Origin: Bacteroidales bacterium
Lineage (GTDB): Bacteria > Bacteroidota > Bacteroidia > Bacteroidales > UBA932
NCBI GenBank assembly: GCA_016290835.1
Contig: JAEEVG010000009.1
Span: 1-51,754, forward strand
Length of the DNA: 51,754 nt
Reading direction: 5' to 3'
Shown here: positions 40,353 through 47,795 of the stretch, piece after piece
How the letters are laid out: every line of letters begins with the position of its first letter
Numbering within the stretch: the stretch's first letter is position 1
Position numbers and translations under genes: made by a program
The notes under the pieces: model-generated
What the model saw: only the letters and a program-made list of their open reading frames with translations
Database searches by the model: none
Told to the model about the DNA's origin: nothing

Positions 40353-43300
40353 TTACAACCTGTCTGCGAGCTTGCTGACTTCGCTGGCGGCGAGCAGGTA
40401 GCATCCGGTGCCGAAGTCCTCGAAGTCGGGGATGCGGTCGTAGGTCACGGGCTGGGCCTCTTTCGGCTCCTTGCCGGAGCCCTGGGAGTAGCCGATGAAA
40501 CCGTTGGGATGGATGCAGACCCGGTTGAGGCCGTTCCAGCCGCGGGCGACGACGGGCAGGTAGGTCGCGGCGTCGAGCCGGCCGGTGTTGATGCCCCATG
40601 CCAGTCCGTAGAGGAAGAGGGAAGTACCCGTGGCCTCGGGGCCGCCGAAATCGTCGGGATCGGCGATGGAAGGATTCCAGGTGCCGTCGGCGCGCTGGTA
40701 CTTCACGATGGCCTTGCAGAAGTCCAGGAAGTCCTTCTCATATACGGCGCGGTGCGGGTCGTTCGCAGGAAGTTCGCTGAGAACGCGCGCGAAAGCGGCG
40801 ATCACCCAGCCGTTGCCGCGGCCCCAGTAGCAATTCTTGCCGTTGGGGGTGGTGTAGGGCGGGCAGAAGTCCTTGTCGCGCCACCACAGGCCCTCCTCCT
40901 TGTTGAGGAAGCGCTCGCGGGCCCAGTTGTACATCTGCCAGGCTTTCTCGAAGTACTCCGGCTTGTTCATCGTCACGCCGTACTTGATCAGCACGGGCAT
41001 GCCCATCTGGATGGCGTCGATCCAGGTCCAGTCGGCGACGGCCTCCTCGGACGCGAGGATGTTCTCCATGCACTTGGTCACGTTGGCGATCATCTTCTCC
41101 TGCCCGTAGATGCGGTACATATCGATGTAGGCCTGCGAGCAGCAGTAGTTGTCGGCGTTGCGGGTGAGGGTCTGGCCGTTGCGCATGTTCCAGTCGAACT
41201 TGTCGCCCCAGTCCATCGTATAGTCCAGGTAGCGCTGTTGCGGGTCCACCCCGTAGAGAGCCATCAGGCCTTCGTAATAGACGCCGCGCGTCCAGATGTT
41301 GCCTTCATAGACCCGGCGGCGGGACGGGAACGGGACCACGCGGAGTGGGTCGGGATACTTGTTCATGAAATAATCGTTGACCCGGCGCGCCTGGGCGAGG
41401 ACGGCCTCGGAGGAGGGGACGTCGTAGTGGACCGGGATGAGGTTCACCTCCGAGCAGAGGCCCGAAGGATCCGTCTCCCAGCCGTCGAAGGTCCGGGGAC
41501 CGAGGGTGTTGATGTTGGCGTCCTTGAAGATGCGCCAGTTGACCCCGCGGCGGTCGTAGTCGGCGATGCGGTTGGACTGCAGGTTGGTCACATAGACCTC
41601 CAGCAGGTTGATGCCGGGCTTGAGGTATTTCCCGACGGGAATGCGGAACGGCACGCACCAGACGGTGCCGACGCTCTCTCCGTTGATGAATACGCGGGCG
41701 CTCTCGCGCACGTCGCCCAGGTCGAGGATCCAGTCGTCGGCCTCCTCGGGATGGAGCAGGTCGATGGCGGAGGAATAGAGGGCGGTGCCGAAGTTGATCT
41801 TGGCGGCCTCGATGCGGAGCTTGGTCCAGTCCTGCGGCTTGTCGGTGAAGAAGTTGCCGGGGATGGCGGGATCGCTCTTCGGGAAGGAGATGTTCCAGGC
41901 GCGGTCGATGGCGACGGCCTCGCCATAAGCGGCGGCATAGGCCCAGTCGGGGGCCTCGATCTTGCCGGGGAAGGTCTTGATGAGGATGGACTGTCCGGGC
42001 TGCAGCTGCAGGCGGATCTCCGCGCAGCCGTCGGCGGCGGTGCGCACCTGGGCGCGTCCGCTCTTGCCGGACACGGCGTCGTAGAGCATCGCGGCGGCGG
42101 CCGGCGTGGCGAGTTTCACCCAGCCGTCCACGGGGTTGTCCTTGAGCATCGCGGCGAAATAGTTCCAGCCGCCGGCCTCGTTGCGCCGGCGGATCATCTG
42201 GCCGCCCAGTTCGCCTTTGAAGGTCTCGGGCTTGTAGGCGGCGAAGACCTTCTCGATGGTCGTGGGCTTGCCCAGGCCCTTGACGGCCTTCTTGAACTCC
42301 TTGCGGCGGGCGGCGAGGTCTTTCAGGCCGGGCACGTCCTTGGGCAGGTTGCCGATGATGTAGACGGGCACGCCCTTCGCGCGGAGCTCGGCGAGGCGCT
42401 TGACGGTCTCCACGGGCATCAGTTGCGTCGCGGGGACGATCACGGGCTTGTCGATCTCGTGCTCGAGGAGCTGCTTGTCGGAGATGTAGTCCGCATCGAA
42501 GCCGGCGGCCACGATGCCGTTCATCGCAGCTTTCACGTCGGGCATCGTCCGGCCCATCGAATGGATGTCGAACATCATGTAGGCGGTCTGCGTGCTGCTG
42601 CTCCACAGGTCATAGACCGGGAAGTAGAGGTAGAAGTCGCTGTCGGGGCTGCCGGCGGTCAGGAAGGCCTGGCAGCGCTCGATGTACTTGAACAGTTCCG
42701 GCGCATCCTTCCACATCCCGCCGGTGGGGGACATGTTGATGGAGGCGTAGAACATCCAGCCGGGGAACTCCGCTCCCTTCGGGGAGTAGGGCGCGCCGTG
42801 GAAATAGATGTGGTTGACGCCCGAGGCGAACATCTGGTCGATTTCCGGCTTGCACTGGCTCAGGGAGGTGCGGAAATGCTCGGTCATCCAGGTCAGGGTC
42901 TCGCTGGAGGTGTACTTCTTGCCGGCGACGTGGGCGGCCGAGGAAGCGAGCTTCAGCACGGCGGGATCGCCGTCGTTGGGCCGTCCGATCGGATCCTGGC
43001 GCAGGCCCGGGAACTCGAACACGCTGCGGCCGTAGGTCTCGCACTCGGGGATGTCCACGGCGGCATAGACGTCCAGCAGGTTGGCCGGGGAGCCGTGGGA
43101 CTGGTTGCGCACCAGGGCGCCGTGGCTGTGGCACCAGGCAATCCAGGGATCGATGAAGTTCTCGACCAGCAGGGTGCCCAGGCACTCGCGGTAGTCCGCG
43201 ATGGCCCGGTCGTAGTCGGTGATTTTGGCGGCATCCAGGCCCTGCGGCTGCGGGGGAGCCTGCGGCGCGGCGCCCTGGGGCCGTCCGCCGGCGGGCCGCC

Positions 43301-44048
43301 CTCCGGCTGCCATCTGGGCGCGCATCGCCTCCATCTGGCGCTGGCGCTCGGCCTGCTGGCGTTCCGCCTCGGCCTGCAACTGCTGCAGGTAGGGGGTGAT
43401 GTCATAGCCGTAGCGCTCCCGGAAGATCTGGGCGAACTTCGGGGTCCAGTCGGCTCCGTACACCTCGTAGGAGTCATTGAAGAAGGTGTGCGGCCAGCGG
43501 GCTCCGCTCTGGGCGAAAGCCTTGTCGAAGCGGTCCAGATAGACTTTCAGGGCCTCCGGGTTGTAGTGGTCCATCACGAAACCTTCGCCGCCGGGGGCGG
43601 CGCGTTTGACCATCTGGCGGGTCTGGACGGACTGGATGCCCTCGGGCGTGACCTGCATCTTCTGGGCTGCCAGTTCCGGGGTGATCTGCGGTCCGCCGAA
43701 AGGCCAGCCGGTGCCGTTGTTGAGGTCGCATTCGAGACCGAGGCGGTCGGACTCCGAGACAAGCCACTTGTACATCTCCATCCATTTCGGGGAGAGATAG
43801 TCGATGTCGTTGGCCTCGTTGCCCTGCACGCCGTAGATCGGGGTTACCTCATAACCGCCGATGCCGGCCTTGGCGAACTCCTCGAGGTTGTAGGTCAGGC
43901 CTTCTTTGTCCACGGCGCTGCCGAGCCACCACCAGCGGACGAACGGTTTGTTCTCGTTGGTGGGTTTGTACCAGTCCGTACCCTGGGCGAAGGCCGCCGG
44001 AGCGGCGAGCAGGGCGAGGGCTGCGAGGATGGTGGATTTGGTATTCAT
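40353..44048 (-). CDS. GH106-GH105 fusion: rhamnosidase and unsaturated rhamnogalacturonyl hydrolase
   Basis: 1231 residues with a signal peptide (ILAALALLAAPAAFA). Residues about 22-880 match GH106 alpha-L-rhamnosidases: PFVRWWWLGSAVDKEG, AGIGGYEVTPIYG, LNNGTGWPFGGP, DIPECETYG, then galactose-binding-like beta domains. Residues about 885-1231 match GH105: RGVYYEGLMALYG, TRNADNYCCSQAYIDMYR with the catalytic Asp, CYWGRGNGWVIAAFARVL. A Gln/Arg/Pro/Gly-rich insert (about 219-274) interrupts the GH106 part. GH105 removes the unsaturated uronic acid left by the PL11 lyase and GH106 removes rhamnose, so one chain could trim RG-I oligomers from the end. It starts 1 bp after the PL11 gene's stop. 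Confidence 0.82.
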   Translation of the reverse strand: MNTKSTILAALALLAAPAAFAQGTDWYKPTNENKPFVRWWWLGSAVDKEGLTYNLEEFAKAGIGGYEVTPIYGVQGNEANDIDYLSPKWMEMYKWLVSESDRLGLECDLNNGTGWPFGGPQITPELAAQKMQVTPEGIQSVQTRQMVKRAAPGGEGFVMDHYNPEALKVYLDRFDKAFAQSGARWPHTFFNDSYEVYGADWTPKFAQIFRERYGYDITPYLQQLQAEAERQQAERQRQMEAMRAQMAAGGRPAGGRPQGAAPQAPPQPQGLDAAKITDYDRAIADYRECLGTLLVENFIDPWIAWCHSHGALVRNQSHGSPANLLDVYAAVDIPECETYGRSVFEFPGLRQDPIGRPNDGDPAVLKLASSAAHVAGKKYTSSETLTWMTEHFRTSLSQCKPEIDQMFASGVNHIYFHGAPYSPKGAEFPGWMFYASINMSPTGGMWKDAPELFKYIERCQAFLTAGSPDSDFYLYFPVYDLWSSSTQTAYMMFDIHSMGRTMPDVKAAMNGIVAAGFDADYISDKQLLEHEIDKPVIVPATQLMPVETVKRLAELRAKGVPVYIIGNLPKDVPGLKDLAARRKEFKKAVKGLGKPTTIEKVFAAYKPETFKGELGGQMIRRRNEAGGWNYFAAMLKDNPVDGWVKLATPAAAAMLYDAVSGKSGRAQVRTAADGCAEIRLQLQPGQSILIKTFPGKIEAPDWAYAAAYGEAVAIDRAWNISFPKSDPAIPGNFFTDKPQDWTKLRIEAAKINFGTALYSSAIDLLHPEEADDWILDLGDVRESARVFINGESVGTVWCVPFRIPVGKYLKPGINLLEVYVTNLQSNRIADYDRRGVNWRIFKDANINTLGPRTFDGWETDPSGLCSEVNLIPVHYDVPSSEAVLAQARRVNDYFMNKYPDPLRVVPFPSRRRVYEGNIWTRGVYYEGLMALYGVDPQQRYLDYTMDWGDKFDWNMRNGQTLTRNADNYCCSQAYIDMYRIYGQEKMIANVTKCMENILASEEAVADWTWIDAIQMGMPVLIKYGVTMNKPEYFEKAWQMYNWARERFLNKEEGLWWRDKDFCPPYTTPNGKNCYWGRGNGWVIAAFARVLSELPANDPHRAVYEKDFLDFCKAIVKYQRADGTWNPSIADPDDFGGPEATGTSLFLYGLAWGINTGRLDAATYLPVVARGWNGLNRVCIHPNGFIGYSQGSGKEPKEAQPVTYDRIPDFEDFGTGCYLLAASEVSKLADRL

Positions 44049-44049
44049 G

Positions 44050-47000
44050 TTACTTCAAGTATTTGGCGAGGGGGTGATTGATCTTCCGCAGGCCTTCGGC
44101 GAAGGACGTGGCATTGCGCTCCGCGCCCTTGCGGGAGGTGTGCGTGTGGTCGTTCTTGTAGTACGACTTGGTGGCTTCCTGGCCGATGCTGTCGAAGAAG
44201 TCGGCGGAGATGTTGTGCATGTCGACATAGTCCACGCCGGTCTGCTTCACCACGTCGCGCAGCCAGATGCCGTAGAAGTCGTCGCGGCGCTCGATCTTGC
44301 CGTCCGGCCACTCGTTACGCGGGGTCACGCTCACGAGGATCGGGGTGCCGCCCTTCTCGCGCACGTCGTCGATGAACTTCCGGAGATACCAGCCGTAGGT
44401 GTAGATGACCTGGTATTTGCGCGTGTTGGGCATGAAGAAGTTCTCATTCTCGTCGGTATTGCCGGGGATTTCGGCGCGGAACGGAGACTGGTTGATGGGA
44501 CCGAAATCGTTGTGGCCGAACTGGATCACCACGAAGTCGCCGGGCCGGATGCTGTTGTAGACGCGGTCCCAGCGGCCTTCGTCGAGGAAGGTGCGGGCGC
44601 TGCGTCCGGCGAGGCCGGCGTTGACCAGGTTGATCCGGGCCGGATCGAAGATGGTCTCCAGCACGCTGCCCCAGCCCCACATCCCGTCGGGCGCATTGTC
44701 GGAATTCTTGATGGTGCTGTCGCCCGTGACGATGAGGGCGGGCTTGCCGCTCTCGCGCTCGATGCCGAGGTTCGGCAGCTCCAGGGACTTGAGATATTTC
44801 TTGAGGTCACTCTCCTGGCAGTCGGCGATGCCGCGGGCCATGCAGTAGGCGTTGTGGGCCGCGCCGAAGGCGCTGGAGTGGATGTTGTCGTTGTAGAACA
44901 TATAGTTGACCTTCTCCTTACTCCAGCTCTCGAAGTCGCGGGCGGAGATGTCCTCGAGGTCGATCACGGGGACCTTCTTCTCGGCGGCCACCTCGCGGAT
45001 CCAGATGTTGTAGGAGTCGTTCTTGCGACGGACCTTGCCGTCGTCCCACTGGTTGCGGGGCGTGAGGGTCGAGAGGATGGGCGTGGCGCCCTTCGCACGG
45101 GTCTCGTCGATGTAGCGGCGCAGGTATTCGCCGTAGCTCAGCACGGTCTCAGTCTTGCCGTCGCGGCCGGTCACCTGCACGGTCTCCTTGCCGGAGCCGG
45201 GGATGGAGGAGCGGCCGAACGGGGTGTCGTAGGGGCCGCTGTCGTTGTGGCCGATCTGGATGATCACGTAGTCGCCCTTCTCCACGCCCTTGATCACGTC
45301 GGGCCACCAGTCGCGGTAAAAGGTGCGGCAGGAGAGCCCGCCGAGGGCGTGGTTCTCCACGGTGAGGCGGTCGGCATCGAACCAATCCTGGGCGTAGTAG
45401 CCCCAGCCCCACTGGCCGTTGTCGCCGTTGCCGCGGGTGCCGGTGCGGGTGGTCGAGTCGCCGACCAGGAAGAGCACGGGGTTATTGCCCTTGCGGGAAC
45501 TGCCGGCCACGGGCCGCGCCGTCTTGGCAAGGTCCAGCGAGTCGGGGGTATTGTCGCGGTAGCTGTTGTCCTGGCGCATGGCCTGCGGCGGACGCTGTCC
45601 CTGCGGATTCTGACCCTGAGGAGGCCGCTGACCCTGCGGGTTCTGGCCCTGCTGCATCTGCTGCATCATCTGCATGAACTGCTGCATCTGCTCGGGGGTG
45701 AACTGGCCCTGCTGGGGCGGGCCCTGCGGGGGACGTTGGCCCTGCGGAGCGCCCTGCGGCGGGCGCTGCCCCTGCTGCATCTGCGGCGGGACCTGGCCCT
45801 GGCGGGGACGGTCGGGCGTTCCGTTGGGGTTGCCGACCGGGCCCTGCGGGACCGTCTGCATCCGCTGGCGGCCGATGATCACGGAGTCCAGCAGCACGTC
45901 CGTCAGCAGATACTGCGGCTCCTTGACCTTGATACCCTTGACGGTGGTGCCGCGGAACTTGCCGTTCAGCTCCTCGCCGAAATAAAAACCGGTCTCGGGC
46001 GGCTGGTTGTAGCAGACATTCTCCGTGGCGATGCTCGTGCGGTACACGGGATCCTCCAGGAAGGTGTGGAAACGGTACTTCGTCGGAATGGTGGAGACAT
46101 ACAAACGCAGCTCCTTGCCGTCCGCGGAGCGCAGCAGCACCTCCTCGCGCCAGTCGCCGTAGAGGTCGCCGGAGATGGCCGGGTTGGACTTGGTGCCGTT
46201 GTTGATCTGGGTGCCCTCGAACTCCTGGAGGACTTCCACCGCCTTGGTCTGCGGATTGAGTTTCTGCACGTGGGTGCGGTCCATGAGCTCGCGGCTCAGG
46301 TCACCGTCCCACCACACGGCGAAGTTGACGGAGTTCGGCTGCGGGCCGATGATATCGCCCTTGTAGTTGCGCATGCCGCCGGAAGCGCTGGTCCACATCT
46401 CCCAGCCGGGGTTGGTGGGATCGGCGTCGATGGCCATCGAGCGGCCCACGTCGGTGTTGGACGGGACCCGGTAGATGATCTTGCCGGTGGCGGCGTCCAC
46501 GAGGGCGGAGCCCACGCCCCGGGTCTCGTGGCCGATCCAGACCTGCAGTTTCGGGCTGCCGGGGATCATGGCGCCGAGGTGCATCGCGTCGCCGTGGCCC
46601 AGGCCGTTGCTGTACAGGCCCGTGCCGTCGTTGTCGATGCAGCAGGAGCCGTAGATGATCTCGTCACTGCCGTCGCCGTCCACGTCGGCGGCGCGCAAGT
46701 TGTGGTTGCCCTGGCCATCCCAGGCGGCCAGCGAAGGATCGCTGTGCGAATCGAAGAACCAGCGCAACTTGAGCTCCTTGCCGTCCCAGTCCCAGGCAGC
46801 CAGCGTGGCGCGGGTGTAATAGCCGCGGCACATCACCGCGCTCGGGCGGGAGCCGTCCAGGTAGGCGACAGTGGCCAGGTAGCGATCGGAGCGGTTGGCA
46901 TTGCGGTCGCCCCAGGAGCCGTTCTCACCGCGTCCCGGGACATAGTCGACCGTGGCCATCGCGGCACCGGTACGGCCGTTGAAGACGGTCAGGTACTCGT

Positions 47001-47781
47001 TGCCCTTCATGATGCGGCCCAGGGTGCCGCTCTTGTGCTCGCGGTAGTCGGCATCGGGGTCGCCGATCACCTTGCCGGTGCCGTCCTTGGTGGCGTCGGA
47101 GGTCTTGCAGACCATCTCCGCGCAGCCGTCGCCGTCGAGGTCGTAGACGATGAACTGGGTGTAGTGGGCGCCGGCCCGGATGTTGCGGCCCAGATCGACC
47201 CGCCACAGGCGTTCGCCCGTGAGCTTGATGCAGTCGATATAGACCTCGCCGGTGTAGCCGTTGTGGGCGTTGTCGTGGGAGTTGGAGGGGTCCCATTTGA
47301 TGAAGAACTCATACTCGCCGTCCCCGTCCACGTCGCCCACGGAGCAGTCGTTGGCCGTATAAACGGCCCGTTCGCCGTTGGGCATGATGCGCTCAAAAGG
47401 AGCTTGGATGGGGATGGGAATATAGCCTTCGGGAGCGCCTGCGGGCAGCACGAAGCGGCCCGACTTGCCCGCACCGGAGGCCGGCCGGACCTCATAGGCG
47501 GCCGCGGCCGCGGAGGCGTTGGCATCGACGAAGAAGGTCACGTCGGCGATGGGTTTGGGGTTGACCTTGACGCCGTCACGGAAGACGTTGAACTTGATGT
47601 TCGCGGGGTCCTGGCTCAGGTAGCGCCAGGTCACGAACACTTCGGTGGGGCTCTTGCGCACGGCGACGACGCCGCGCCCGAGGTCCTCCATCTTCAGCTT
47701 GCTGAAGTCATAGGCCGTCTGCGCCGTCGCTACGAGCGCGGCCAGGCAGAGAAACAGGATGGTCAGGAGTCTTTTTTTCAT
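44050..47781 (-). CDS. PL11-CE12-CE12 fusion: rhamnogalacturonan lyase with two acetylesterases
   Basis: 1243 residues with a signal peptide (MKKRLLTILFLCLAALVATAQ). Residues about 22-640 are a PL11 RG-I lyase: LGRGVVAVRKSPTEVFVTWR, VGDVDGDGEYEFFIKWDPSN, GEVYIDCIKLTGERLW, DLDGDGCAEMVCKTSD. A Gln/Pro/Gly/Met-rich linker covers about 640-760. Two SGNH esterases of the CE12 type follow: 757-1010 with VGDSTT, GHNDSGP and NIHSS; 1015-1243 with TGDSTI, GHNDFGP and DHTHTS. The lyase cuts the RG-I backbone and the esterases remove acetyl groups that block it. Middle gene of the cluster, 14 bp after GH2. Confidence 0.88.
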   Translation of the reverse strand: MKKRLLTILFLCLAALVATAQTAYDFSKLKMEDLGRGVVAVRKSPTEVFVTWRYLSQDPANIKFNVFRDGVKVNPKPIADVTFFVDANASAAAAAYEVRPASGAGKSGRFVLPAGAPEGYIPIPIQAPFERIMPNGERAVYTANDCSVGDVDGDGEYEFFIKWDPSNSHDNAHNGYTGEVYIDCIKLTGERLWRVDLGRNIRAGAHYTQFIVYDLDGDGCAEMVCKTSDATKDGTGKVIGDPDADYREHKSGTLGRIMKGNEYLTVFNGRTGAAMATVDYVPGRGENGSWGDRNANRSDRYLATVAYLDGSRPSAVMCRGYYTRATLAAWDWDGKELKLRWFFDSHSDPSLAAWDGQGNHNLRAADVDGDGSDEIIYGSCCIDNDGTGLYSNGLGHGDAMHLGAMIPGSPKLQVWIGHETRGVGSALVDAATGKIIYRVPSNTDVGRSMAIDADPTNPGWEMWTSASGGMRNYKGDIIGPQPNSVNFAVWWDGDLSRELMDRTHVQKLNPQTKAVEVLQEFEGTQINNGTKSNPAISGDLYGDWREEVLLRSADGKELRLYVSTIPTKYRFHTFLEDPVYRTSIATENVCYNQPPETGFYFGEELNGKFRGTTVKGIKVKEPQYLLTDVLLDSVIIGRQRMQTVPQGPVGNPNGTPDRPRQGQVPPQMQQGQRPPQGAPQGQRPPQGPPQQGQFTPEQMQQFMQMMQQMQQGQNPQGQRPPQGQNPQGQRPPQAMRQDNSYRDNTPDSLDLAKTARPVAGSSRKGNNPVLFLVGDSTTRTGTRGNGDNGQWGWGYYAQDWFDADRLTVENHALGGLSCRTFYRDWWPDVIKGVEKGDYVIIQIGHNDSGPYDTPFGRSSIPGSGKETVQVTGRDGKTETVLSYGEYLRRYIDETRAKGATPILSTLTPRNQWDDGKVRRKNDSYNIWIREVAAEKKVPVIDLEDISARDFESWSKEKVNYMFYNDNIHSSAFGAAHNAYCMARGIADCQESDLKKYLKSLELPNLGIERESGKPALIVTGDSTIKNSDNAPDGMWGWGSVLETIFDPARINLVNAGLAGRSARTFLDEGRWDRVYNSIRPGDFVVIQFGHNDFGPINQSPFRAEIPGNTDENENFFMPNTRKYQVIYTYGWYLRKFIDDVREKGGTPILVSVTPRNEWPDGKIERRDDFYGIWLRDVVKQTGVDYVDMHNISADFFDSIGQEATKSYYKNDHTHTSRKGAERNATSFAEGLRKINHPLAKYLK

Positions 47782-47795
47782 ATTATACTGAACGG

